Assembly: GCF_004361915.1 (NCBI RefSeq)
Contig: NZ_SNWP01000011.1
Span: 806,001-870,000 of the forward strand
Direction: 5' to 3'
From: Sediminibacterium goheungense
GTDB lineage: Bacteria > Bacteroidota > Bacteroidia > Chitinophagales > Chitinophagaceae
DNA: 64,000 nucleotides
In this document: positions 24,903 through 35,400 of the stretch, piece by piece
Layout of the letters: the number at the start of each line of letters is the position of its first letter
Position numbering within the stretch: position 1 is the stretch's first letter
Made by a program: the position numbers and the translations under genes
The notes under the pieces: model-generated
What the model was told of the DNA's origin: nothing
What the model saw: only the letters and a program-made list of their open reading frames with translations
Databases searched by the model: none

Positions 24903-25290
24903 ATCGTGAATGGTGAATGGCCAATGGTGAGTAGTGAGTAGTCAGTAGTGAGTGGTTTAGCCATTCACAATCAACAATTCACTTTGATAAGGTCGCAAGC
25001 TTCAAGCTACTTGCTTCCAGCCCATTTGCTACGTCATCCAAATTTCCATAATTAAATCCGGTATTCAATTAGCTATTAGCAGTTAGATATTAGGTGTTAG
25101 CTAATTTGTGCCAAATTTACCATATCACACTATTCTAAATAAATCCGACATCAGATATCAAAGCTATTAGCTACTAGCTTCTAGCTACTAGCCAATTAGC
25201 GTACCATTTATATCATCTGCATTATTTAAAAATCAGACATACATCCGACATCAGACATCTGCGATCTGCCATCTGCCATCTGCCATCCGT
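24903..25290. repeat. composite of word-like degenerate repeats in a 416-bp gap
   Basis: This gap contains no gene. It is a patchwork of short repeated words: GAATGGTGAATGGCCAATGG and GTGAGTAGTCAGTAGTGAG (24907-24955), CAAGCTTCAAGCTACTTGCT (about 25012-25031), TTAGCTATTAGCAGTTAG (about 25069-25090), GCTACTAGCTTCTAGCTACT (about 25170-25190), and CCGACATCAGACATCTGCGA with CTGCCATCTGCCATCTGCCA (25240-25285). Each family is repeated elsewhere in the window. Confidence 0.7.
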
Positions 25291-25309
25291 GTGCAATTTA
25301 TGGAAAAGA

Positions 25310-26797
25310 CTATTCCCCCTTACATCTCAATATCCCCGATTTCGCTCTCTGGTCCAGGGAATTTTTATATTCATGATCGCCCATGTCTAAACAACGCTGG
25401 TAGTATTGTACAGCCAGCGATTTCTGGCCTCTTTTTTCATAAATCTGTCCTATTTGCACTGCTGCACGGGCTGCATAATATTCTTTTCTGAATTCGCCTA
25501 GTCTGATGGCGGCGAGATAGGCATTGATGGCTTCATGATCTCTCCCTAAATCATCATAAATACGTGCTACACGGTAAACGTATTCGAGACGATCTTCTTC
25601 TTTCTCAAAATCATTTTCTGTTTTTCCATGCAGTAGGGTTAGTGCCTCCCGGTGATAACCACCATCATTCAAAAAACGGGCTTTCAATAACAGCATATTA
25701 GGCCAGAAATTGGCCTTGGCATCTTTCAGCGCTTTCTTGTCTGCATCTGAATCGGTATTGCCTTTGGTAAGTACCAGTTGTCTGGCTTTTTCTGCAGCTG
25801 ATGTATTTCCCTCTAAATAATAGCTTAGTCGGATTTTATCATATACATCTTTCACATAAAAATTCCCTTTGAATTTTTGCAGAAACCGTTCAAAATAGGG
25901 GATGGCTTCTTCGGGTTTTAACTGATAAAGTTTTACAAAACCCATTTCAAAATCCCAGATCGGTATATCGAGGTATTCAGCTGAACTGTTACGGTTTTGT
26001 ACAATCTGCTGTGTGAACTGCGACTGCTTATTATTCAGGCTCAGGTTGGCTGCCATCCAGCCATGCAAGTGATTATTTACCAGGTCCAGCTTCTTCTGCT
26101 GTATAAAATCCATTGCCTCTTCTTTTTTATTGTCCATATAAAAGAGGAGGTATGGATAAATAAAACAGGCTTCATTGCTATATATTTTCGCCATTGGATC
26201 ATTGCTGTTTATAAATGCCTGAACAGTTTTCAAACCTTCTGTAACAGAGCCACGCATGCCCAGTACATTGGCAAGCCATTTATAGCCTTTGGGAATGGTG
26301 CCAATCATGGTTTGCAGAGTTCCGTATAGCAGATCATCTGCTACAAAACGGGGGAATTCTTTTTTATTGTCTTTCAGTAAGATCCAGGTACGGCGTATAT
26401 CCCATCCAGCCTCCCACATTTTACCAAATTTAATGGCTGATGCAGCTTTATGAACACGAACTGTACTCAATGCAAAACGATGAAAGGGTGAATTTTCCGG
26501 CCCTTCATCCAGTATATCTATTCTTTCACCGAATCGCGGATACCTGAGTTTATAATCAGCCGGATTTTCATTGAGAAAGAGGATGAGAAAATCAATATAG
26601 CTTTCCAGTACAACAGGAATCAGGTTGTTAGGGTTCTGCTGACGTGCTTTCTGAATCAGTTCCTGTCCATGTTCAATTTTAAGGCGTGTAATTTCATAAT
26701 AGGCCTGCTGGCATGTGGGAGTAAAGTCGTACACTTTCTGGCCGATAGCCGAAAGAGAGAGGAAAAACAACAGGGTCAAAATAGCCGTCTGCTTCAT
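25310..26797 (-). CDS. secreted tetratricopeptide-repeat protein
   Basis: The 495-residue protein has a signal peptide (MKQTAILTLLFFLSLSAIGQ) and a helical body. TPR-like repeats are visible near the C-terminus (YVYRVARIYDDLGRDHEAIN and QIGQIYEKRGQKSLAVQYYQ). TPR proteins in this position usually serve as scaffolds in the periplasm or outer membrane. No specific partner can be named. It follows the zinc-ribbon gene and its terminator on the same strand. Confidence 0.85.
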   Translation of the reverse strand: MKQTAILTLLFFLSLSAIGQKVYDFTPTCQQAYYEITRLKIEHGQELIQKARQQNPNNLIPVVLESYIDFLILFLNENPADYKLRYPRFGERIDILDEGPENSPFHRFALSTVRVHKAASAIKFGKMWEAGWDIRRTWILLKDNKKEFPRFVADDLLYGTLQTMIGTIPKGYKWLANVLGMRGSVTEGLKTVQAFINSNDPMAKIYSNEACFIYPYLLFYMDNKKEEAMDFIQQKKLDLVNNHLHGWMAANLSLNNKQSQFTQQIVQNRNSSAEYLDIPIWDFEMGFVKLYQLKPEEAIPYFERFLQKFKGNFYVKDVYDKIRLSYYLEGNTSAAEKARQLVLTKGNTDSDADKKALKDAKANFWPNMLLLKARFLNDGGYHREALTLLHGKTENDFEKEEDRLEYVYRVARIYDDLGRDHEAINAYLAAIRLGEFRKEYYAARAAVQIGQIYEKRGQKSLAVQYYQRCLDMGDHEYKNSLDQRAKSGILRCKGE

Positions 26798-26811
26798 GCA
26801 GCCCGAAAATA

Positions 26812-26839
26812 AGAAAGGACAGCCATAGCTGTCCTTTCT
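26812..26839 (-). terminator. terminator of the zinc-ribbon gene
   Basis: AGAAAGGACAGC (26812-26823) pairs perfectly with GCTGTCCTTTCT (26828-26839) around CATA. On the minus strand a T-rich stretch follows, after the stop of the gene at 26859. Confidence 0.75.
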
Positions 26840-26858
26840 AAATATATAAAAGAAGTAA

Positions 26859-27614
26859 TTATTTTACTTCTACGCTATCATTTAAATCAGCATCTACCAG
26901 GATACGACCGCAGTTTTCGCAAACGATGATCTTTTTGTGCAGGCGGATCTCGCTCTGGCGCTGAGGTGGGATAGAGTTAAAACAACCACCGCAGGCATCA
27001 CGCTCAACAGGCACTACCGATAAACCATTTCGGTAGCTCTTGCGGATACGATCGTAGCTATAGAGCAGGCGCTCATCAATATGGCTGCGTGCTTCAGCAC
27101 TCTGTTTGTTGAAATGGGTTTCTTCTTTCTCCGTATCAGCAATGATTTTTTCCAGCTCGCTTTTTTTATGGTTCAATACACCATCTTTTACAGCGATCTG
27201 TTTTTTAGCTGCTTCCAGTGCTTTCACTTTTTCAGCCAGTTCTTCATTCGCATCGCGAATATGTTTTTCAGCCAGTTTAATTTCTAACTGCTGCATTTCA
27301 ATTTCCTTATTGATGGCTTCAAACTCGCGGTTGTTCTTCACATTCTCACTTTGCTTCTCATATTTTGCTATGAGTGCCTCACTTTCCTTCATCGCATTTT
27401 TCTTGCTTTCAATGAATTCAGTGATACCATTGATCTCTTCTTCAACGCGGGTCTGGCGGCTCTGTAAACCCTGAATCTCATCTTCCAGGTCGCTTACTTC
27501 CATCGGAAGTTCACCTTTCAGAATCTGGATCTCATCCAGCTTACTGTCGATCTTCTGCAATTTGAGCAGGTTAACCAGTTTTTCTTCAACCGAAAAATCT
27601 TTAACGGAAGCCAT
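26859..27614 (-). CDS. coiled-coil protein with C4-type zinc ribbon
   Basis: The 251-residue protein is a long coiled coil (about 25-180) ending in a C4 zinc ribbon with CGGC (in ERDACGGCFNS) and CENC (in IIVCENCGRIL). It belongs to the zf-RING_7/CdsZ-like family that is widely conserved in bacteria, with proposed roles in flagellar or cell-envelope functions that remain poorly supported. Its position just after the NIF3-family gene on the same strand is conserved in many Bacteroidota. Confidence 0.9.
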   Translation of the reverse strand: MASVKDFSVEEKLVNLLKLQKIDSKLDEIQILKGELPMEVSDLEDEIQGLQSRQTRVEEEINGITEFIESKKNAMKESEALIAKYEKQSENVKNNREFEAINKEIEMQQLEIKLAEKHIRDANEELAEKVKALEAAKKQIAVKDGVLNHKKSELEKIIADTEKEETHFNKQSAEARSHIDERLLYSYDRIRKSYRNGLSVVPVERDACGGCFNSIPPQRQSEIRLHKKIIVCENCGRILVDADLNDSVEVK

Positions 27615-27650
27615 ATTGTATAAGTGGTTTATTGTAAATACTTGATCCTT

Positions 27651-28763
27651 TTACTTGCTTTCCTCACCCGTGAAGTAGTTCACCACATTGGTTTTTACCT
27701 CCGATTTGAGGACGGCAAAGGTAGGGAATTTAGCCTGTAAAACATCAATCAGCAGGTCGGTTGTATATTGTTCGCTTTCCCAATGGCCAATATCCGCAAT
27801 CAGTATCCGGTCATTGGCATCAAAAAACTCGTGGTACTTGAAATCGGCCGAAACATACACATCTGCACCTTTAGCTACCGCTTTTCCGGTTAAAAAGCTG
27901 CCGGAACCCCCACAAAGGGCCACTTTTTTGATCTTTTTGCCCAAAAGCGGGGTATGTCGTACGATTTTCAGCCCAAAACTGGTTTTCAACATCTGTAAGA
28001 AGAAGAATTCGTCCATGGGCTCGGGTAATTCTCCTATCATTCCGCTCCCAACATCCTGATAATCATTCGATAAACTAACCAGGTCATAAGCTACTTCCTC
28101 ATAAGGATGGGCCTCAAAAAGGGCAGCCAACACCTGTTGCTGGCGCCAGGCAGGAAAAATCACCTCAATCCTGCTTTCCGGCTCAAAATGGGTTTTGCCA
28201 ATGGAGCCAACATGTGGCTGCGTGCCCTCGCCGGCCTGAAAACTACCGGTTCCTTCCACCGAAAAACTACAGTGGCTATACTGACCAATATCGCCTGCCC
28301 CGGCAGCAAAAAGCGCATTTCTCAGTTGTTCAGCCTGGGCATGTGGTACAAAACTGTGTAGTTTCATCAGCAAGCCTGCTTTGGGAGCCAGTATTTTCCG
28401 GTTCAGTAAGCCTAACTTATCGGCTATCCTGTTATTGACGCCTTGTATTACATTGTCGAGATTGGTATGGATGGCATAAATAGCGATATCATTTTTGATG
28501 GCTGCTATCACCGCTTTCTCTACATAATTTTTGCCATTGATCTTTTTGAGACCTCCAAAAACAATCGGATGGTGGGCCACTACCATATTGCATCCTTTGG
28601 CTTTTGCATCAAGGATCACCGCTTCTGTTGCATCTAGTGAACAAAGTACACCCGTGCATTCCCAGGAAGCTGAACCCGTAATTAAACCTGCATTATCGTA
28701 CTGTTCCTGTAAAACAGGTGGTGCCAGTTGTTCGAGAGCCTGAATAATTGTATTTATTTTCAT
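27651..28763 (-). CDS. NIF3/YqfO family dinuclear metal protein
   Basis: This 370-residue protein belongs to the NIF3 family, often annotated as GTP cyclohydrolase I type 2. It has metal-binding AHHPIVFGGLKKI, IHTNLDN and a C-terminal DIGHWESEQYT. Its length matches the YqfO-type members that carry an inserted PII-like domain (about 130-235, including AHPYEEVAYDL). The real cellular function is unresolved. The start MKINTIIQALEQLAPPVLQE (28763) was preferred to an ATG at 28811 because family members start here. Confidence 0.92.
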   Translation of the reverse strand: MKINTIIQALEQLAPPVLQEQYDNAGLITGSASWECTGVLCSLDATEAVILDAKAKGCNMVVAHHPIVFGGLKKINGKNYVEKAVIAAIKNDIAIYAIHTNLDNVIQGVNNRIADKLGLLNRKILAPKAGLLMKLHSFVPHAQAEQLRNALFAAGAGDIGQYSHCSFSVEGTGSFQAGEGTQPHVGSIGKTHFEPESRIEVIFPAWRQQQVLAALFEAHPYEEVAYDLVSLSNDYQDVGSGMIGELPEPMDEFFFLQMLKTSFGLKIVRHTPLLGKKIKKVALCGGSGSFLTGKAVAKGADVYVSADFKYHEFFDANDRILIADIGHWESEQYTTDLLIDVLQAKFPTFAVLKSEVKTNVVNYFTGEESK

Positions 28764-28861
28764 ATGCCCATTTATATTGATGTTAGCCACATAGAATTCG
28801 CCTGTAAACATTTATTTTATTATCAAATTTTTGTTACGGCCCATTTCATATTTGCTGATTG

Positions 28862-29746
28862 ATGACAGCAAGTTACCTTCATTCTATAATTGATGGTATG
28901 CAGGAAGGAGATTTTCTTTTTTACGACGGACAGATTTTACGATCCAACAAACTACTAATATCGCCCAATAACCGATCTTACAGGTATGGGGATGGCTGTT
29001 TTGAAACCATGAGGCTCATAAATGGGAAAATACAATTGGCCAATTATCATTTTGAACGCCTGCTTTCTTCACTGGAAGCCCTTCATTTTAAAAAATCGGG
29101 CTATTTCACAGCATCCTGGCTGGAAAGACAGATACTGGAACTGGCTGAAAAAAACGGACACTTAAAAAGTGCGAGAATAAGGCTTACCGTAACCAGAGGA
29201 GAAGGTGGGGTATATGATGAACAAAACCAGTTTCCTTACCTGCTCATTCAAAGCTGGCCCTTATCGTCTACAACGCTGGTATTAAATGAAAATGGATTGG
29301 TAGTGGATGTTTACAAAGATGCCAGAAAAGTGATGGATCGTTTCTCATCCATCAAAAGCAATAGCTATCTGCCTTATGTAATGGGGGCATTATGGGCAAA
29401 AGAACAGCAACTCAATGATGCCATTGTGCTAAATCCTTTTAACAGGGTAGCAGATGCCACCATTGCCAATATATTTATGGTAAAGGATGGCATCATTAAA
29501 ACACCATCACTTGCGGAAGGCCCTGTAAATGGTGTAATGCGCCGGCATTTATTACAGGTACTACATAAAGAACATATGCCGGTGGAAGAAACAGAACTTA
29601 CACTGGACGAACTTTTTGAAGCATCTGAAATTTTTCTCACCAATGCCATACATGGTATCAGATGGGTTAAACAACTGGGAGAAAACAATTACACGAATAT
29701 GCTCGTGCAGCAATTACATAAATTGCTGGTGAAATCTTATCAATAA
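28862..29746 (+). CDS. aminotransferase class IV (PLP-dependent)
   Basis: The 294-residue enzyme has the fold-type IV pattern: FLFYDGQILRS, RYGDGCFETMRL, ANYHFERL, the catalytic lysine in SIKSNSYLPYVM and a C-terminal ANIFMVKDG strand. Family members include branched-chain aminotransferase, D-amino acid aminotransferase and 4-amino-4-deoxychorismate lyase (PabC). The sequence alone does not decide, but the lack of the IlvE glutamate in the SNIF motif and its length make PabC-like activity possible. It is divergent from the NIF3 gene. Confidence 0.88.
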   Translation: MTASYLHSIIDGMQEGDFLFYDGQILRSNKLLISPNNRSYRYGDGCFETMRLINGKIQLANYHFERLLSSLEALHFKKSGYFTASWLERQILELAEKNGHLKSARIRLTVTRGEGGVYDEQNQFPYLLIQSWPLSSTTLVLNENGLVVDVYKDARKVMDRFSSIKSNSYLPYVMGALWAKEQQLNDAIVLNPFNRVADATIANIFMVKDGIIKTPSLAEGPVNGVMRRHLLQVLHKEHMPVEETELTLDELFEASEIFLTNAIHGIRWVKQLGENNYTNMLVQQLHKLLVKSYQ

Positions 29747-29813
29747 TATGTTTTGATCAGTTGCTATTACTGAACCATTTGTTTGGGTGGGTGTTACAGC
29801 TAAAATTATCGTC

Positions 29814-31127
29814 ATGAAACCTCGTATACGGGTAATGTGGTTCCGCAGGGATCTCCGTTTATCAGACAATGCAGCTTTGTATTATGCCCTTCGTTCAGGA
29901 ACGCCCGTGTTGCCCATATTTATTTTCGACAGAAATATCCTGGATAAACTGGAAGATAAGAATGACAGAAGAGTGGAGTTTATTCATGCCGCCATCACTG
30001 AAATACAGGAGCAACTGCTGAAGATGGGAAGTTCGATGGAAGTGTATTATGGATATCCCGAAGAAGTATATATAAAGATACAAAAAAAGTATGATATAGA
30101 GGCTGTTTTCACCAACCATGATTACGAGCCTTACGCACAGGAGAGAGACAATGCTATTGCAGCCATTTTGCAGGCACAGGGAACTGATTTTAAGAGCTAT
30201 AAAGATCAGGTGATTTTTGAGAAAAGCGAAGTGGTGAAAGACGACCATAAACCCTATACTGTTTTCTCACCTTATGCAAGAAAATGGAGAGCGAAGCTTA
30301 CTGACTTTTACCTGAAAGCCTATCCGACAGAAATATATTTCCATAATTTCTACAAGCAATCACCTGTAGCTGTACCATCACTCGAATCGATGGGCTTTCA
30401 TGCGGTTGATTTACCATTCCCATCTAAAGCACTCGAAGAAGCCATCATCAGACATTACGGCGAGAACCGGAATTTCCCGGCTTTGGAAAAAGGCACTTCA
30501 AGGATGGGTGTACATCTTCGCTTTGGAACAGTGAGTATTCGTTACCTCGCCCGCAAAGCCATGGAATGGAATGATGTGTACCTCAATGAATTGATATGGC
30601 GCGATTTTTATCATGCCATCCTCTGGCATTTTCCGCAGGTGGGCAAAGGCGCATCCTTTAAACCGGAATATGATAAAATTGAATGGAGAAATAATGAAGC
30701 AGAATTTGAACACTGGTGCAGGGGTACTACCGGCTATCCGATTGTAGATGCAGGTATGCGAGAATTGAATGCTACAGGGTATATGCACAACAGGGTTCGT
30801 ATGATTGTGGCATCTTTCCTTACCAAGCACTTGCTTATCGACTGGCGCTGGGGCGAAGCTTATTTCGCACAGAAATTACTCGATTTTGATCTGGCTGCCA
30901 ACAATGGTGGGTGGCAATGGGCCAGCAGCAGTGGTTGCGATGCTGCTCCTTATTTCCGTGTATTCAATCCAACCCTGCAAACTGAAAAGTTTGATAAAGA
31001 TTTACGGTATATCCGTAAATGGGTTCCTGAGCTCAATGAATTCAATTATCCTAAACCCATTGTGCAGCATGAGCTGGCAAGGAAGAGGGTGTTGGAGGTT
31101 TATGCCAAAGGGCTGAAGGGGCTATGA
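29814..31127 (+). CDS. phr: deoxyribodipyrimidine photolyase (class I CPD photolyase)
   Basis: The 437-residue flavoprotein repairs pyrimidine dimers with light. The N-terminal antenna domain starts MWFRRDLRLSDNAALYYAL. The C-terminal FAD domain has WRDFYHAILWHFP, GYPIVDAGMRELNATGYMHN and NGGWQWASSSGCDAAPYFR, which includes the tryptophans of the electron-transfer chain. These motifs are typical of class I photolyases rather than cryptochromes DASH. The ATG at 29814 was chosen over 29787 because the conserved sequence starts just after it. Confidence 0.95.
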   Translation: MKPRIRVMWFRRDLRLSDNAALYYALRSGTPVLPIFIFDRNILDKLEDKNDRRVEFIHAAITEIQEQLLKMGSSMEVYYGYPEEVYIKIQKKYDIEAVFTNHDYEPYAQERDNAIAAILQAQGTDFKSYKDQVIFEKSEVVKDDHKPYTVFSPYARKWRAKLTDFYLKAYPTEIYFHNFYKQSPVAVPSLESMGFHAVDLPFPSKALEEAIIRHYGENRNFPALEKGTSRMGVHLRFGTVSIRYLARKAMEWNDVYLNELIWRDFYHAILWHFPQVGKGASFKPEYDKIEWRNNEAEFEHWCRGTTGYPIVDAGMRELNATGYMHNRVRMIVASFLTKHLLIDWRWGEAYFAQKLLDFDLAANNGGWQWASSSGCDAAPYFRVFNPTLQTEKFDKDLRYIRKWVPELNEFNYPKPIVQHELARKRVLEVYAKGLKGL

Positions 31128-31183
31128 TGATAGGCTGCGAGCAGTGAGCCTTGAGCTGCCAGCTTTTATCTGTGGTTCTCTTA

Positions 31184-31222
31184 ATAAATAGCCATCAACA
31201 TAAAATATTGATGGCTATTTAT
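31184..31222. terminator. hairpin between convergent photolyase and FKBP genes
   Basis: ATAAATAGCCATCAA (31184-31198) is an exact complement of 31208-31222. It lies between genes that converge and can end transcription from both sides. Word-like repeats (GTAGCTCGTAGCTC) follow at 31230-31247. Confidence 0.65.
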
Positions 31223-31249
31223 ATTATTTGCTCGTAGCTCGTAGCTCCT

Positions 31250-31684
31250 TTATCTGAAACTAATCAGCTCCACATCAAATATCAAAGTACAATTAGGCCC
31301 AATCTGTGCGCTAACCTGACGGTCGCCATAAGCAAGATGAGGTGGAATAAAGAAACGCCATTTGCTACCGGTTGGCATTAACTGTAAACCTTCGGTCCAT
31401 CCCTTAATCACCATATTTAATGGAAAAGCTGCAAGACGTCCACGCTGTACAGAACTGTCGAAGATGGTTCCGTCTATTAAAGTGCCGTGGTAATGACAGG
31501 TTACTTCGTTGTGCGCTTTTGGTTTTTCACCCGTACCTGCAGTTAATATTTCATACTGCAGTCCGCTTTCCAGTTCGGTAACTTCGGGTCTTTGTTTATT
31601 GGTGGCCAGAAAATCCTGACCTGCTTTTAAATTGGCGGCTGATTTTTCAGCCTTTAACTGTGCTAACTGATCGGCTACTCCCAT
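31250..31684 (-). CDS. FKBP-type peptidyl-prolyl cis-trans isomerase
   Basis: The 144-residue protein has a short helical N-terminus (LAQLKAEKSAANLKAGQDFL) and an FKBP domain from about residue 45, with VTCHYHGTLIDGTIFDSS, the family core, and GSKWRFFIPPHLAYGDR. It catalyses proline isomerisation during folding; the N-terminal helix resembles FkpA/Mip proteins. No signal peptide is visible with the start at 31684. A start at 31729 would add 15 residues and is less likely. Confidence 0.92.
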   Translation of the reverse strand: MGVADQLAQLKAEKSAANLKAGQDFLATNKQRPEVTELESGLQYEILTAGTGEKPKAHNEVTCHYHGTLIDGTIFDSSVQRGRLAAFPLNMVIKGWTEGLQLMPTGSKWRFFIPPHLAYGDRQVSAQIGPNCTLIFDVELISFR

Positions 31685-31823
31685 ATACAATTTTTTGCGA
31701 AAATAACAAAGAGTTTCTATCTGTTTCAATGTTATGTTATTGTAAACTTACTATTAAGTTTCACTACGGCACTTCACATTGCTACCCGGAATGGCTAACA
31801 TTGGCCTCCCAAAATAAACTGCC

Positions 31824-32195
31824 ATGACTCCCATTTTGAATCAGTACGGAGAAAAGATTGCCTATCTGCACCTTAATATCATTCTTAATACTGGTCAGGA
31901 TAAAGTATTGGGACTCATCTTAGGTAATTGTGTTTTTGGAGAACCGGATGCGCCTGTCGGAAAATTTTTCAAAGACAGTTTCCGGAAGATGAATGGAAAA
32001 ATCATCGCAACCCTGGGCGAAGAAACATCACCCGTAAGACCCTCCAATGAACCTGTTATTTTACAAGAAGCATGGGCAAAACTAAAAGCAGTAAAAAACC
32101 ATCTCTGTGTATGGGTGGAAGAAAAAAATGAATGGTCGCAGGAAAATTTCCTGCAATTTTTAGAAGTACCTGTAGAAAGAGCCATGGCAGTATAA
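31824..32195 (+). CDS. hypothetical protein, possibly 4-fold beta flower type
   Basis: The 123-residue protein has no signal peptide. The first 80 residues show short strands with repeated glycine (NQYGEKIAYLHLNIILNT, LGLILGNCVFG, MNGKIIATLGEE), which recall the 4-fold beta flower proteins of Bacteroidota. The C-terminal part is helical. The family assignment is a guess from pattern. The gene is divergent from the FKBP gene and ends in a strong terminator. Confidence 0.6.
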   Translation: MTPILNQYGEKIAYLHLNIILNTGQDKVLGLILGNCVFGEPDAPVGKFFKDSFRKMNGKIIATLGEETSPVRPSNEPVILQEAWAKLKAVKNHLCVWVEEKNEWSQENFLQFLEVPVERAMAV

Positions 32196-32225
32196 ATATA
32201 TTTTTACTGAAAGGTCTTTCGTAAC

Positions 32226-32259
32226 AAAAAAGCATAGTGACAACTCACTATGCTTTTTT
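32226..32259 (+). terminator. intrinsic terminator
   Basis: AAAAAAGCATAGTGA (32226-32240) pairs perfectly with 32245-32259 around CAAC and ends in a T-run. Confidence 0.9.
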
Positions 32260-32439
32260 GTTGGGGTGCAATTATGAGGGGTAGAATTTTTGTGCGTAGA
32301 AAATACATCCGTCGGATTATGCAATTGTTAGCAATGCTTTATGTTACTATGAAGAAATATTGATTGAATCATTAAGTTTCTTTTAGCCTGTTTTATCTGG
32401 GTTTGAAAACAGAAACATTTGCAGTCTTAAAAACTGTTT

Positions 32440-35400
32440 ATGAAATCTGTTTGTACCCCATTCCCCCGAAAACTATGTCTGTTGTTGAGTTTTATGACTA
32501 TAACAGCGATTGCGCAAGCACAAATATTGAAAGGTGTTGTGAGAGATAGTGCATCCAATCCACTTATCGGAGCGATCATCCAGTTAAAAGGAACAACTGT
32601 AAAAACAACCAGTATGACTGATGGCATTTTCGCCATTAATCTGAATGGTATTTCATCGGTCAATGCGGTTTTGGAAATCAGTTATACAGGTTATCAGCCA
32701 ATGCAGATACCTGTTAAAGGATCAGATAACCTGACTGTTATAATGGCAGAAAAGAAAGAAGTATTACAGGAAGTGGTGGTAACGGCACTGGGTATAAGAA
32801 GAGAAGAAAAATCGCTGGGTTATGCTGCACAGACTGTGAAAGAAAATGCTGTGAAAGATGCTAGAACCAATAACTGGGTGAATACCTTATCTGGGAAAGT
32901 AGCAGGATTAAACGTTCAGGGAACCGGTTCTGGTCCGATGGGGTCATCAAGGGTAACCTTACGAGGTGAAAACTCATTAAACCTCGATAACAATCAGGCA
33001 TTAATTATTATTGATGGGGTGCCGGTGAGCAGCCGTATTACTGGTACAGGTTATAATGCTCACCTTGCTGCAGATGGGCCTGTTGATTTTGGTTCTGGCC
33101 TCTCAGATATCAACCCCGACGATATTGATAAAATAACGGTATTGAAAGGGCCTGGTGCAACCGCATTATACGGAAGCCGCGCTGCCGGAGGTGCTATCAT
33201 TATTACTACAAAATCCGGACAGCGCACTGATAAAGGCATCGGCGTAACCTTCAATAGTAATGTAAGTATTGATCAGGTAAACCGCTGGCCAGATTATCAG
33301 TTTGAATATGGAGAAGGAAGAACCAGTGCCTATTATTCATACCTCGATAATGCAGATGGTCCGAATACCAGCACCGGTGTAGCCGCAGGAAGAGCATGGG
33401 GGCCACGTTTCAACGGACAGCAATATTTTCAATACAATCCTGATGCGCCTGATGGAAGACCGGTGGTAAGGACGCCTTGGGTTGCACACAAAGATTATAT
33501 TTCAGGGTTCTTTAAAACAGGACTTACTGTATCAAACAGCATTTCAATGGAAGGTGGTAACGATAAAGGATCTGCCCGTTTATCGCTTACACACCTTAAA
33601 AATGATTGGATACTACCCAATACAGGATTTGAAAGAATCAATGCTGCCTTATCGGTATCACAAAAAATTTCTGACCGCTTAAAGATTACCGGAAAAGTAA
33701 ACTACACAAATAAGCAAAGCGATAATCTTCCTACAGCGGGTTACAATAACCAGACTATCATGTATTTCCTAATCATTGGTACCGCACCTAATATCAGACC
33801 CGAATGGTTTAAACCTTATTGGGAGCCAGGTCTTGTAGGTGTGAAACAAAAAAATCCATTCAATCCTGGTCCTGATAATCCATACCTCGATTTGTATGAG
33901 ATGCTGAATAAAATGAATAAGCATGGTGTAATTGGTAATATAGCAGCTACCTATACCATTAATAAAAAGCTTGAACTCATGTTACGAACAGGTACGGATT
34001 TGTCTTTTGAGTTTCGTTCGCAACAGCGTCCTTTTAGTATGACCAAATACCCCCGAGGTATGTACAGGGAACAAAATGTATTCAACTATGAAATGAATGC
34101 AGATTTTCTCTTGACCTATAAAGACAGGATCAATGATGATATTAACTATACCATTTCTGGTGGTGGTAATGCTATGCGTCAAACCTATGATTTTTCAGGC
34201 GCCTACGCAGACCAGCTTTCACAGCCAGGTATTTACCAGGTGTCTAATAGCCTTGACCCTGCAGTAGTAGATGCAGTTAAAACCAAAAAAGCGATCAATA
34301 GTTTATATGGATCAGCACAGTTTGCTTACAAAGAGCAGGTTTTCCTCGATATAACCGGCAGAAACGATTGGTCAAGCACACTGCCTTTTAAAAACAATTC
34401 GTTTTTCTATCCATCTGTAAGTACCAGTTTTCTATTAAGTGATATGTTCACACTGCCTTCGCAGATATCGTTTGCAAAATTCAGGGCATCATGGGCGCAG
34501 GTGGGTAACGATACAAGACCTTATCAGACAGATAAATACTATGACCGTATTTATGGTAATAGTTTTACAAATCCTTCCACACTGTTTAATACAGACCTGA
34601 AACCGGAAATTACCACCAGTTACGAAGCCGGACTAGATCTGCGTTTTTTTAAAGGAAGATTGGGTATTGATATTGCAATGTATGATAATAAGAGCCGTAA
34701 CCAGATATTGGCTATCCCCTTAGACCCGGTTTCGGGTTATTCAAGTGCATTGGTAAATGCGGGTCTCATCAATAGTAAAGGTATTGAGCTCACCCTGACA
34801 GGCAAACCCATCATTCGTAAAAATTTTGCATGGACCACCACACTAACCTGGAGTAGAAATAGAAGTTATGTTCGTGAACTGGCTGCAGGTATTACCAATC
34901 AGATTATTTATAGCCATAGTGGAAACGTAAGTATTGAAGCAAGGGTTGGTGGACGAATGGGTGATCTGTATGGTAGAGGTTTTCAACGAACAGCGGATGG
35001 ACAAATCATTTATTCAACCAATGGTTTGCCCGCACCACTTGATCCGGTGGCTAAAAAATGGGGCAATGCCTTTGCAGACTGGAAAGCTGGCTTAATGAAT
35101 GAGTTTACAGTGGGTAATTTCAGAATCAGCATTCTCTTAGATGGTCAGAAAGGTGGTAGTATGTATTCACAAACCAACCATAAAAACAATACACTCGGTA
35201 AAACCAAAGTAACACTACCGGGAAGAGATAATGGAATTGTGGGGGAGGGTGTTGTTTTCAACAGTGGAACAGGTAAGTATGAAAAAAACACAGTGAATGT
35301 AGCAGCCAGTTCTTATTATGATAATATTTATGCGATCAGCAATGCTGAGATGAACATTTTTGATGCTTCGTTTCTGAAACTCAGAGAAGCAAGGGTAGAG

